Position numbers and translations under genes: made by a program. DNA of 64,000 nt. Source: an uncultured Robiginitomaculum sp. (lineage in GTDB: Bacteria > Pseudomonadota > Alphaproteobacteria > Caulobacterales > Maricaulaceae). Shown here piece by piece: positions 1 to 8,701 of this stretch. Each line of letters begins with the position of its first letter. Positions within the stretch are counted from its first letter, which is position 1. The notes under the pieces were generated by a model. It saw only the letters and a program-made list of their open reading frames with translations. It searched no databases and was not told where the DNA came from. The stretch spans positions 23,132 through 87,131 of the forward strand of contig CALLVD010000024.1 of the NCBI GenBank assembly GCA_938010385.1. Direction: 5' to 3'.

Positions 1-666
1 GATAAGGGGGCGAAACCCGCCAAGGCGGCGAGCCTCTGTTGTAAACTTTTTGGCCAGACGGCCGGGCTTTAAAACCGCGTGTGTCACGGCTTCGCGGCCC
101 AAAGCTTTGCCCAGGCTCTCAGGCCCGAAACAGGCCAGAAGCGGGCTCACTTCCCACGCTGCCTTGGAGGCAACCCGGATTTTGTTGCGCCCGTCGCGCG
201 CGGCGGTGTTGGCGCAAATCCGCCATGCCGGCGGATCGACCTGAATATATGCGCGGACTTTATCAAATCCGCTCTCAATCTGTCCGGCCCGGTTGGCCAT
301 GCCCAAAAGCCCGAGCACAGACCGCGCCAAGAGCGCGTCGCATTGATCGGCCAAATCTGCCGGCGCAATCGCGCCTGTTTTGGCAGAGCGTGAAAACGCG
401 CCCTTCTTGGCCGCCGTCTCGACGCTGACCCGGTCTGCTGCGACCCAAATGCCGCGGCCGGGCAATTTGGCCGCGATATCCGGCACTACAATATTGCCGG
501 GACCGATGACAAAGCGAATAAGCCCGGCTTCATCCATGACCTTGCCTGTGACGGCGTCGCGCCGCTGTCGAAACTTCGCGCCCTTGCTGCCGTCTTCAAG
601 GCTGCCGTCTTCAAGCGTTTCAGCTTGGCCGGCACTGCCGTCATCAGATAAGGGCAAATCAGTCAT
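1..666 (-). CDS. YlxR/DUF448 family nucleic-acid-binding protein with L7Ae-like C-terminal part (partial, runs off left edge)
   Basis: Minus-strand frame open from ATG at 666 to the window edge, so absent from the ORF track. Reads MTDLPLSDD...RQRRDAVTGKVMDEAGLIRFVIGPGNIVVPDIAAKLPGRGIWVAADR...GLLGMANRAGQIESGFDKV. Position directly after nusA is typical. Confidence 0.85.
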   Translation of the reverse strand, partial: MTDLPLSDDGSAGQAETLEDGSLEDGSKGAKFRQRRDAVTGKVMDEAGLIRFVIGPGNIVVPDIAAKLPGRGIWVAADRVSVETAAKKGAFSRSAKTGAIAPADLADQCDALLARSVLGLLGMANRAGQIESGFDKVRAYIQVDPPAWRICANTAARDGRNKIRVASKAAWEVSPLLACFGPESLGKALGREAVTHAVLKPGRLAKKFTTEARRLGGFRPLI

Positions 667-668
667 TA

Positions 669-2315
669 TCAAGCTTGGAACACCTCATCAGCCAGCGCCG
701 CGCCGGACGTTTCTTCTTCGCCCTCTTCAAGCGCTTCTTCTTCGGGCTCCTCCAAGGCAGAGGCATCAATCCAGCCGGCTTTAACGCGGGCTTGCATGAT
801 GAGCATTTGCGCATCTTCCGGCGCCATACCCATATGCTCAATCATGCCTTGCTCATGCACGGTTTCGCCGTCTTTGGTTTCGTCCCAGCCCAAAAGATCA
901 TCCGGGACAAGGCCGGCGACATCTTCGACAGTCTTAATGTCGTTTTCACCGAAGATAACGGCCATAGCCAAAGTGACGCCTTCAATCTCAAGAACGCCGT
1001 CTTCAACGCCGGCTTTCTTACGGGCCGCGTCTTGCTCTTTGGCTTGCTTTTCAAGAAATTCGCGGGCGCGGGCTTGCAGCTCTTCGGCGGTTTCATCATC
1101 GAAACCTTCAATAGAGGCCAGCTCGTCTTGGGCCACATAGCCGACTTCTGTCAGGGTCTCAAACCCTTCGGAGACCAGAAGTTGGGCAATCATTTCATCA
1201 ACGTCCAGCGCTTCCATGAACAGCTCTGACTTGACGCGGAATTCGGCCTGACGGCGCTCTGATTCCTGCTCTTCGGTCATAATGTCGATGGCCCATCCGG
1301 ACAGCTGTGACGCCAAGCGGACATTTTGGCCGCGGCGACCGATCGCCAGAGACAGTTGATCATCCGGCACAACCACTTCGATACGGGCATTTTGCTCGTC
1401 CATAACAACCTTGGCGACTTCGGCCGGCTGCAAGGCGTTGACGATAAAGGTCGCGGCGTCGTCGTTATAAGGAATAATGTCGATGCGCTCGCCCTGAAGC
1501 TCGTTAACAACGGCCTGAACGCGGCTGCCGCGCATACCGACACAGGCGCCGACCGGATCAATAGAGCCGTCATTGGAGCGCACGCCGATTTTCGCGCGAG
1601 AGCCCGGATCACGGGCAACGGCGACAATTTCAATAATCCCGTCGTAGACTTCCGGCACTTCTTGGGCAAAGAGCTGCGCCATGAACTGCGGATGGGCGCG
1701 CGACAGGAAGATTTGGCTGCCGCGAATTTCCTGGCGCACGTCATAAATATAGGCGCGGATGCGGTCGCCGTTTTTCACATTTTCGCGCGGCAAAGCCTGC
1801 TCGCGGCGAATAACGCCTTCGGCGCGGCCCAAATCAACAATGATATGGCCGTATTCAACGCGCTTGACTATGCCGTTAATGATCTCGCCGACGCGGTCCT
1901 TATATTCCAGATATTGACGCTCGCGCTCCGCGTCGCGGACTTTTTGCATGATAACTTGCTTGGCGGTCTGAGAGGCCACGCGCCCGAACTCAATCGGCGG
2001 CAGCGGCTCTTCGATTGTATCGCCGATTTGTGCGTCCGGATTATCCAGTTGCGCGGTCATCAGGCCGATTTCAGTCACATCGTTTTCAACGTCGGCAACG
2101 ACGGTGATGACTTTCTTAAGGTCCATCTCGCCGGTGACGGGGTCGAGAGTCGCGCGAATATCGTGCTCCGAGCCATAGCGGGACTTGGCCGCTTTTTGAA
2201 TCGCTTCTTCAATCGCTTCCAAAACGATTGTCTTATCGATAGATTTTTCCTGCGCGACGGCGTTTGCGATTTGCAAAAGCTCCAGCCGGTTTGCACTGAT
2301 ACCTGTTGCTGCCAT
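669..2315 (-). CDS. nusA: transcription termination/antitermination factor NusA
   Basis: 548 aa with NusA N-domain, S1/KH regions (VGACVGMRGSRVQAVVNELQGERIDI, SLAIGRRGQNVRLASQLSGW); synteny rimP-nusA-ylxR. Confidence 0.97.
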   Translation of the reverse strand: MAATGISANRLELLQIANAVAQEKSIDKTIVLEAIEEAIQKAAKSRYGSEHDIRATLDPVTGEMDLKKVITVVADVENDVTEIGLMTAQLDNPDAQIGDTIEEPLPPIEFGRVASQTAKQVIMQKVRDAERERQYLEYKDRVGEIINGIVKRVEYGHIIVDLGRAEGVIRREQALPRENVKNGDRIRAYIYDVRQEIRGSQIFLSRAHPQFMAQLFAQEVPEVYDGIIEIVAVARDPGSRAKIGVRSNDGSIDPVGACVGMRGSRVQAVVNELQGERIDIIPYNDDAATFIVNALQPAEVAKVVMDEQNARIEVVVPDDQLSLAIGRRGQNVRLASQLSGWAIDIMTEEQESERRQAEFRVKSELFMEALDVDEMIAQLLVSEGFETLTEVGYVAQDELASIEGFDDETAEELQARAREFLEKQAKEQDAARKKAGVEDGVLEIEGVTLAMAVIFGENDIKTVEDVAGLVPDDLLGWDETKDGETVHEQGMIEHMGMAPEDAQMLIMQARVKAGWIDASALEEPEEEALEEGEEETSGAALADEVFQA

Positions 2316-2334
2316 GAGGGTCTCCTAAAGGCTC

Positions 2335-2892
2335 TTAAACTTCAAAGTTTTGTTGGTTTAAATTTTGCGGGTCTTCGGATTTTTCCAAAGCGCGTTGTTT
2401 TTGCACCGCGTCAATCATTTCATCGGTGATGACCAGCTTGGCTTCGGCCATCCAGTCAAACGGGATAAAGGCGGTTTCATCCTCGCCGTCCAAATCAATC
2501 CCGACCATCTCGCCGTCATTGCCGGCCAGCGTGCCGCGAAAGCGTTTGCGCCCTTCGACCAGGCGGTCCAGCTCCAGCTTGACCAAATAGCCTTCATGGC
2601 GGGCAAATTGGGACAAAGTGGTCAGCGGTCGGTCAATCCCGGGTGATGAGACTTCCAGCGCGTACGGATCGCGCAGCGGGTCTTCGACTTCTAAAACGGA
2701 TGACAGCTCGCGCGAGAGCTTGGCGCAATCCTCAACCTTCATTGTGCCGTCTGATTTACGCTCAGCCATAATCTGCACGGTTGTGCGCTTATTGGCCATG
2801 ACGCGCACGCGCACAATGTCATAGCCCATGTCGTCAGCGACCGGCTCTGCAATGGCGAGGATGCGGGCATCCATGTCAGTTTTTGTTTTCAA
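2335..2892 (-). CDS. rimP: ribosome maturation factor RimP
   Basis: Protein pattern (DCAKLSRELSSVLEVEDPLRDPYALEVSSPGIDRPL) and synteny with nusA. Confidence 0.95.
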   Translation of the reverse strand: MKTKTDMDARILAIAEPVADDMGYDIVRVRVMANKRTTVQIMAERKSDGTMKVEDCAKLSRELSSVLEVEDPLRDPYALEVSSPGIDRPLTTLSQFARHEGYLVKLELDRLVEGRKRFRGTLAGNDGEMVGIDLDGEDETAFIPFDWMAEAKLVITDEMIDAVQKQRALEKSEDPQNLNQQNFEV

Positions 2893-2941
2893 CGCAGCAC
2901 TCTTAAGGTTCGTCTTTGTTTTAAGCCTGAAAAAAGCGACT

Positions 2942-2970
2942 AAAAAAACGGCCCCTTGTGTAAGGAGCCG
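2942..2970 (-). terminator. intrinsic terminator-like hairpin located between the hrcA/rimP divergent region and the rimP start (candidate attenuator)
   Basis: Minus strand CGGCTCCTT-ACAC-AAGGGGCCG followed by TTTTTTT; 9-bp stem with one G-U. Confidence 0.75.
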
Positions 2971-3038
2971 CCGTCAGCACTTTGCTTCGGACTTCGTATT
3001 GGCCTGCCTTATAAGCCCGCGCGCGGCGCGGCGCAAGG

Positions 3039-3067
3039 CTTTTAATCACGGCCTCCCCGCCCTATAT
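3039..3067 (+). promoter_or_regulatory. candidate sigma-32-like promoter of hrcA
   Basis: CTTT-N18-CCTATAT; -10 fits alphaproteobacterial RpoH consensus (CTTG-N17/18-CYTATNT), -35 has one mismatch. Confidence 0.4.
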
Positions 3068-3075
3068 AAAGAGCT

Positions 3076-4158
3076 ATGGCGCTGCTACCGATTACATCCT
3101 CATTGCCCCTGACCGAGCTGGACGCCCGCGCGCGCACGGTTTTTCGCGGCATTGTGGAATCCTATCTGGACACCGGCGACCCGGTCGGCTCGCGCACCTT
3201 ATCTAAGGCGGGCGGGCTGAACCTGTCGCCGGCCTCTATTCGCAACACGATGGCGGACCTTGCAGCCATGGGCTTGCTGGACAGTGATCATATCAGCGCG
3301 GGCCGAAAACCAACTCATATGGGTCTGCGCCTGTTTGTCGACGGACTTTTGGAAATCGGCGATTTGTCTAAGGCTGAGCGCAAACGTATTGAAGCGCAGA
3401 TTGCCGCCGATGAAGGCGATCCGGAAACAGTGTTGAATCTGGCCTCTGACGCTCTGTCCGGTCTGGCCGGCGGGGCGGGTTTGGTGCTGGCGCCCGGCTA
3501 TCAAAGCGCCCTGCGGCATGTGGAGTTTATCAGTCTTGATGCCGGTCAGGCCTTGGCAGTGATTGTATTTGAGGACGGTCATGTGGAAAACCGCCTCATG
3601 CCCCTGCCGGCCGGAACCTTGCCGAGCAGCCTTGAGCGCGCCGGCAATTATTTGTCCGCGCGCCTGAAAGGCCGAACGCTGGATGATGCCCGCGCGGAGA
3701 TTTTGGCCGAGATAAAAGCCGGCAAGGCGGCCTTGGATAAGGCGGCGCAATCGCTGATTTCCTCGGGCATGGCCGATTGGTCGGGCCGCCCGGGGCAAAA
3801 ACGCAGTTTAATTGTGCGCGGACGCTCAAGGCTCCTTGACAATCTGACGGCGCAAACCGATTTAGAGCGCGTTCAAAGCCTGTTTGAAGATTTAGAGCGC
3901 AAGGAAGAAATGATTGCCTTGCTTGACCGCGCGGAAACCGCTGACGGCGTCAAAATCTTTATCGGCGCAGAAAACCCGCTGTTCAGCCTGTCCGGCAGCA
4001 GCGTGGTCGTCGCGCCTTACAGGGACGGACAACAAAATATTATCGGAGCGGTCGGGGTGATCGGTCCGACGCGATTAAATTATGCGCGGGTCATACCGAT
4101 GGTGGATTACACCGCGCAATTAGTGGGACGGCTTTTGGGCCGCCCTTCGGACTTTTAA
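3076..4158 (+). CDS. hrcA: heat-inducible transcription repressor HrcA
   Basis: GDPVGSRTLSKAGGLNLSPASIRNTMADLAAMGLL...SGRKPT; followed by grpE. Confidence 0.96.
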   Translation: MALLPITSSLPLTELDARARTVFRGIVESYLDTGDPVGSRTLSKAGGLNLSPASIRNTMADLAAMGLLDSDHISAGRKPTHMGLRLFVDGLLEIGDLSKAERKRIEAQIAADEGDPETVLNLASDALSGLAGGAGLVLAPGYQSALRHVEFISLDAGQALAVIVFEDGHVENRLMPLPAGTLPSSLERAGNYLSARLKGRTLDDARAEILAEIKAGKAALDKAAQSLISSGMADWSGRPGQKRSLIVRGRSRLLDNLTAQTDLERVQSLFEDLERKEEMIALLDRAETADGVKIFIGAENPLFSLSGSSVVVAPYRDGQQNIIGAVGVIGPTRLNYARVIPMVDYTAQLVGRLLGRPSDF

Positions 4159-4194
4159 TGCCGGCCTTCGGACTTTTAATAAAGAGAAAAATTT

Positions 4195-4848
4195 ATGAGC
4201 AGTGATCCAAAGAATTCAAAACCCTTCGACGGCGAAGACGATTGGGATGCCGTGCAGGCCCAAATTGATGATGTGCTGAAAGGCAAGAGCAGCGACGCCG
4301 ATGACGAGGCGCAGGCGCAAGACGCGCCTGAAGAAGAGGCGGCTGAGCCTGACGCCGGGCCGGCGCTGATTGCCCGCATTGCCGAGCTGGAAGCTGAAAT
4401 GGCGACAATGAAAGATCAGGCTTTGCGCGCTATGGCGGACGCTGAAAATGTCAAAAAACGCGCCGAGCGCGAAATGGCCGCCGCCCGCGCTTATGCCGTG
4501 GAGCGCTTTGCCGTGGATATGCTGTCTGTGTCCGATAATCTGGGCCGCGCTCTGCTCGGTCTGGATGACAAGGCCCGCGAAGATATGGGCGACAATGCCA
4601 AAAGCTTGCTCGAAGGGATTGAGCTGACGGAAAAAGAGCTGATGGCTGTCTTTGCCCGTCACGGCATTAAGGCCGTTCCGGGGGCCGGCTCAAAATTTGA
4701 TCCCAAGCTGCATCAGGCCGTGGCGCAAATCCCGTCAGACGAGGCCAAGGGCGATGTGGCCACCGTTATGCAGACCGGCTTTACGCTGGGCGACCGCACG
4801 CTGCGCGCGGCCATGGTGGCCGTATCAACGGGGCCGGCCAAAAGCTGA
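4195..4848 (+). CDS. grpE: nucleotide exchange factor GrpE
   Basis: RAMADAENVKKRAEREMAAARAYAVERFAVDML...GSKFDPKLHQAV; follows hrcA. Confidence 0.96.
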   Translation: MSSDPKNSKPFDGEDDWDAVQAQIDDVLKGKSSDADDEAQAQDAPEEEAAEPDAGPALIARIAELEAEMATMKDQALRAMADAENVKKRAEREMAAARAYAVERFAVDMLSVSDNLGRALLGLDDKAREDMGDNAKSLLEGIELTEKELMAVFARHGIKAVPGAGSKFDPKLHQAVAQIPSDEAKGDVATVMQTGFTLGDRTLRAAMVAVSTGPAKS

Positions 4849-4859
4849 CAAAAGAGCCC

Positions 4860-5654
4860 CTAGCAGTCGCAAAACTCTTCAAGCAAATATGTACGGGTTT
4901 TCGGCAGGGCGGCTTTTGAAAACATATGATCGCGCGGGCCTTGCTCGATAACTTCGCCGTCGCATAAAAATATCGCCCGGTCGGCCACGCGCCCGGCTTG
5001 GCGCACGTCATGGGTGACCATGATGATAGTGTAGTCTTTGCTCAGCGTTTTTATCAGCGTTTCAATCTCGCGCGCGGATACCGGGTCCACAGAAGCGGTC
5101 GGCTCATCTAAAAGCAATATGTCCGGCGTGACCGCCAGCGCCCGCGCAATGCACAGCCTTTGCTGCTGCCCGACAGACAGCGTGCTTGCCGGCGCAGAAA
5201 GCCGGTGGGACACATCTTTCCACAATGCCGCCGCGCGCAGGCTTTGCTCGGTAATTTGCGCTTTTTCAATCTTAGACAGCTTGCGGCCTTTCAGGCCGAA
5301 CAGCACATTGGCCGCGATAGAGCCCGGGAAAACGCACGGGGTTTGAAACACCATGCCGGCCTTGGCGCGCAGGCGGGTGACATCGGTAAAGCCTTTATGC
5401 ACGCAGGACTCGCCGATATGAATATCGCCTTTTGTGGTAAAGCCGGCCACATCATCATTAATGCGGTTAAGGCTGCGCAGCAGGGTGGACTTCCCGCTTC
5501 CGGACGGGCCGAGCAGGCAGGTCACGCTTTTCTCAGGCACGCTTAAAGAGATGTTTTTAATCACATTGACATCGCCGTAAGCGGCGGAAAAATCTGTCAC
5601 TGTAATCGCGGCCGGCGGGGTTTGCGCGCTGACAAGTTTAAGCTCAGGTTTCAT
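4860..5654 (-). CDS. pstB: phosphate ABC transporter ATP-binding protein
   Basis: Walker A GPSGSGKSTLLRSLNRIND, signature LSVGQQQRLCIARAL, Walker B ILLLDEPTASVDP; pst gene order. Confidence 0.93.
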   Translation of the reverse strand: MKPELKLVSAQTPPAAITVTDFSAAYGDVNVIKNISLSVPEKSVTCLLGPSGSGKSTLLRSLNRINDDVAGFTTKGDIHIGESCVHKGFTDVTRLRAKAGMVFQTPCVFPGSIAANVLFGLKGRKLSKIEKAQITEQSLRAAALWKDVSHRLSAPASTLSVGQQQRLCIARALAVTPDILLLDEPTASVDPVSAREIETLIKTLSKDYTIIMVTHDVRQAGRVADRAIFLCDGEVIEQGPRDHMFSKAALPKTRTYLLEEFCDC

Positions 5655-6559
5655 TACAATCGCTCGCTGTAAGGGTTAAGGCGCGTTCTTGCGATAAACG
5701 CCGCTGTGGAAAAAAGAAAGACAAGGCCAATCAGCACAAAGCTCGCGCCCCAGGCATTGCGCAGCGCGTCCGGATTGGTGGCTTGCTGCGCCAGCGCTAA
5801 AATATGCGTCGGCAGGGTGGACACCGGGCCTTGCAGGCCGGACGGCAGGCTGACCCCGGAAAAAGCGGTGGCGATAAACATAATCGGCGCGGTTTCGCCA
5901 ATGGCGCGGGCCAAACCGATCATCAGGCCGGTGACAATGCCGTGCAGGCTTTGGGGCAGGGTGATGCGGGTTATGACGGCGCGCCGCGTCAGGCCCAGCG
6001 CATAGCCGTTCTCGCGCACGCCGGACGGCAGGCTTTGCATGGCCGACAGGGCGCAATGGGTCACCGTCGGCATCATCATCATCGCTAAAATTATCGAGCC
6101 GACAAACCAAGACAGGCCGGTGCCGAGAATATTGACAAACACAATCAGCCCGAACAGGCCGTAAGCGATGGACGGAATACCGTTCAGGCTGAACACGGAT
6201 AAATCAATGAAGCGCTTAACCCGCGCGCTGCGGGCCATATCGGCGCGGTAAACGGCCAAAGCGGTCGCAAAGGGCAGGACCAGCGCGCTTGCCGTGACGG
6301 CCATGAGCAGCGAGCCGATAATCTGCCAGCGAATGCCGCCGGCCGCGCCGAAATCTTTCGACGGCATGACCAAGAAATCAAAACTCACGGCTTTAAGGCC
6401 CGCATAAGCAATCGCAAACAGCAGCGCGCCGAGCACGCACAGGCACAGGCCCAGCGCGATATAGCCGGCCAGTCTGAACGCCCTATCGGATAGAGCGCGC
6501 CTAGACATGGAGCAGCCCGATGGTTTTGGCGCGGCGGGCAAACAGGATTTGCGCGGCAA
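5654..6559 (-). CDS. pstA: phosphate ABC transporter permease PstA (start uncertain, may be ~6507)
   Basis: Permease with SLNGIPSIAYGLFGL, GLARAIGETAPIMF motifs; pst gene order. Confidence 0.92.
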   Translation of the reverse strand: MPRKSCLPAAPKPSGCSMSRRALSDRAFRLAGYIALGLCLCVLGALLFAIAYAGLKAVSFDFLVMPSKDFGAAGGIRWQIIGSLLMAVTASALVLPFATALAVYRADMARSARVKRFIDLSVFSLNGIPSIAYGLFGLIVFVNILGTGLSWFVGSIILAMMMMPTVTHCALSAMQSLPSGVRENGYALGLTRRAVITRITLPQSLHGIVTGLMIGLARAIGETAPIMFIATAFSGVSLPSGLQGPVSTLPTHILALAQQATNPDALRNAWGASFVLIGLVFLFSTAAFIARTRLNPYSERL

Positions 6560-7421
6560 TTGTCAGTGACAGGGTAATGATTACGAGAATCAGCGCAGAG
6601 AAAATCAGCGCGCTGAAATGCACAGAGCCAAAGGCGCTCTCTCCGACTTCGCGGCCCAGCTTTGACGTAATGGTCTGGCCGGAGGACAGCACATTCCAGA
6701 GCGGGCTTGGCAGGCGGTCCAGCGAGCCGATAATCAGCATAACGGCCATGGTCTCGCCCAGCGCCCGGCCCAGCGCGAGCAGGCCTGCGCCTAAAATATG
6801 CGGCGCGGCAGAGGGCAGCACGGCAGAGCGGAATATCTCAAATCGGTAAAGTCCCAGCGCGGCGGCATTTTGCGTCAGGGCGTTTGGCACGGCCGATATG
6901 GCGTCCTCCGACAAGGTCAAAATGGTCGGCAAAATCATGACCGACAATAAAAGCCCGGCCGTAAAAATCACCCGGCCGGTTTGCAGGTCAAAAATATCAG
7001 CGACAAAGACAGACAGAAAGCTGACGCCGATGAGGCCGTAAACAATAGACGGAATCCCGGCCAACCCTTCCAGCAAAGCTTTGACAAAGCGCCGGGTTTT
7101 CAGGGACTTAATTTGAGACAGCTGCACCGCCGCCATAACGCCGACCGGCAAGGCAATCGTCATGGCGATGGCCATAACGACAAGCGAGCCGAACACCATC
7201 GGGATAATGCCATATTGTCCGGCTGACGGCAGCCATTGCACCGAAAGCATAGTGCCGCCGGCCTGTCTTATGGCCGGCGCGCTTTGCACGGCCAAGGTCA
7301 GCAGGATAAGCCCGGCCAAGCTCGCGGACAGCCAAGCGCTGCCGGTTATCCAGAGGGTAAAGCTGTCGCGGCGCGCGCGCGGGCGCGGCGGCATCACAGC
7401 GGCCGCGTCTGCAAAGCTCAC
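6501..7421 (-). CDS. pstC: phosphate ABC transporter permease PstC
   Basis: LAGIPSIVYGLIGV, ALGRALGETMAVMLIIG; pst gene order. Confidence 0.93.
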   Translation of the reverse strand: MSFADAAAVMPPRPRARRDSFTLWITGSAWLSASLAGLILLTLAVQSAPAIRQAGGTMLSVQWLPSAGQYGIIPMVFGSLVVMAIAMTIALPVGVMAAVQLSQIKSLKTRRFVKALLEGLAGIPSIVYGLIGVSFLSVFVADIFDLQTGRVIFTAGLLLSVMILPTILTLSEDAISAVPNALTQNAAALGLYRFEIFRSAVLPSAAPHILGAGLLALGRALGETMAVMLIIGSLDRLPSPLWNVLSSGQTITSKLGREVGESAFGSVHFSALIFSALILVIITLSLTIAAQILFARRAKTIGLLHV

Positions 7422-8242
7422 GGAGCAATCCTGATATAGCCGGCGTCTTGCGCAAAGGCTTGTCCGTCAGGGGAGCGCAGGAAATCAACAAAGCTTTGCG
7501 CGGCCGGCGAAATGTCATCGCGCACGACGATGTTTAAGTTTCGCGAAATCGGATATTGACCCGCGCGCACAACGTCTAAATCGGGCTTAATTTTTGCTGT
7601 GCCCATATCCAGCGTCAGCCCTTTAATATCATCATTCAGCCAGGCCACGGACAGCATGCCGATGGCGCTGTCACTTTGAACCAGCGCCGTTTGCTCTTCA
7701 TTATTGGAGCCGAGCACCAAATCTGCGCCGCCGGCTTTCGGTTCTTTTTCGCCCATAATGACTTGCATAAAGACATGGCGCGTGCCGCGCGAGGCTTCTT
7801 TATCAATAACAAGGATATCGCGGTCCGGTCCGCCCAGCGCGCTCCAGTTTTGAATTGTGCCGCGATAAATATCAGCAATTTGCGCCGGCGATAACGTCGT
7901 CACGCCCGCGTCGTAAATCTCGCTGCTGACCACCGGCACAACAGCGTCGCGGCCGATTGCGATGGCGGTGATGTTGACATCCGGATATTGCGCCCGCTCT
8001 GACGCGGTCATATCGCGCGACATCATGCCGATATCGGTCAGCCCTTGGGCCAGTTGCGAAAAGCCTGCGCCCGAGCCGCCGGCATTAACGATAACCGTTT
8101 GCCCGGATGCGGCGCTGTAGCTGTCTGCCGCTTTGGACACGACCGGCAAGACAGTCGAAGAGCCGGAGACGCGCACGCCTTCCGGCGGGCTGCAAGCGGT
8201 GAGCGTCAACGCGGCGGCGATAAAGACGGTAATTTTTTTCAT
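7418..8242 (-). CDS. pstS: phosphate-binding periplasmic (lipo)protein PstS-like
   Basis: Start placed at MKKITVFIAAALTLTACSPP (lipobox LTAC). VSGSSTVLPVVSKAADSYSAASGQTVIVNAGGSGAGFSQLAQGLTDIGMMSR is PstS/PBP-like. Confidence 0.9.
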   Translation of the reverse strand: MKKITVFIAAALTLTACSPPEGVRVSGSSTVLPVVSKAADSYSAASGQTVIVNAGGSGAGFSQLAQGLTDIGMMSRDMTASERAQYPDVNITAIAIGRDAVVPVVSSEIYDAGVTTLSPAQIADIYRGTIQNWSALGGPDRDILVIDKEASRGTRHVFMQVIMGEKEPKAGGADLVLGSNNEEQTALVQSDSAIGMLSVAWLNDDIKGLTLDMGTAKIKPDLDVVRAGQYPISRNLNIVVRDDISPAAQSFVDFLRSPDGQAFAQDAGYIRIAP

Positions 8243-8344
8243 GAAAAGCCCTGTGAGTATCTGCAAGGTTGATAAAGGGAAAATTTGCGCTTTGTCAGCA
8301 CACAATAATGTGAAGCGAAAGCCGGCCCGCCCCGAAGCCCCCGG

Positions 8345-8701
8345 TTAACGCCAGGCATCTTTAATGATGTGGGGCAGACGCGACGCGCCGGTAATGACAA
8401 TGTCATTGCGCCGCTCGCAATGATCGTTGCCGCGATATTTGGCCATAAACAAATTGGCTGCGCCGTCTATGCGCCGGCTTTGGGCGGGCGTTACGCTGTA
8501 AACCCCGGCGTCAATACTCGCGCGGTGCTTAACCTCAATAAAGACAATGACGTCTTTTCTGCGGGCAATCAGGTCAATCTCGCCGATTTTGGTCTTAAAG
8601 CGCTTTTCTAAAATGCGGTAGCCGCGCAGGCGGTAAGCCAGCGCCGCCCAACCTTCACCGCGCCGTCCGGCGGCTTCGGCTTTGCGGCGTTTCTCGCTCA
8701 C
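8345..8701 (-). CDS. YraN family (UPF0102) endonuclease-like protein
   Basis: GEGWAALAYRLRGYRILEKRFKTKIGEIDLIARRKDVIVFIEVKHR; next to rsmI. Confidence 0.92.
   Translation of the reverse strand: MSEKRRKAEAAGRRGEGWAALAYRLRGYRILEKRFKTKIGEIDLIARRKDVIVFIEVKHRASIDAGVYSVTPAQSRRIDGAANLFMAKYRGNDHCERRNDIVITGASRLPHIIKDAWR

Noticed and set aside
1326-2429. 367-aa plus-strand ORF antisense to nusA/rimP
   Set aside because: Shadow ORF: the opposite strand encodes clearly recognisable NusA/RimP; composition is an artefact of codon bias. The same reasoning was applied to other long antisense ORFs (e.g. 36732..37469, 37479..38015, 52971..53597).
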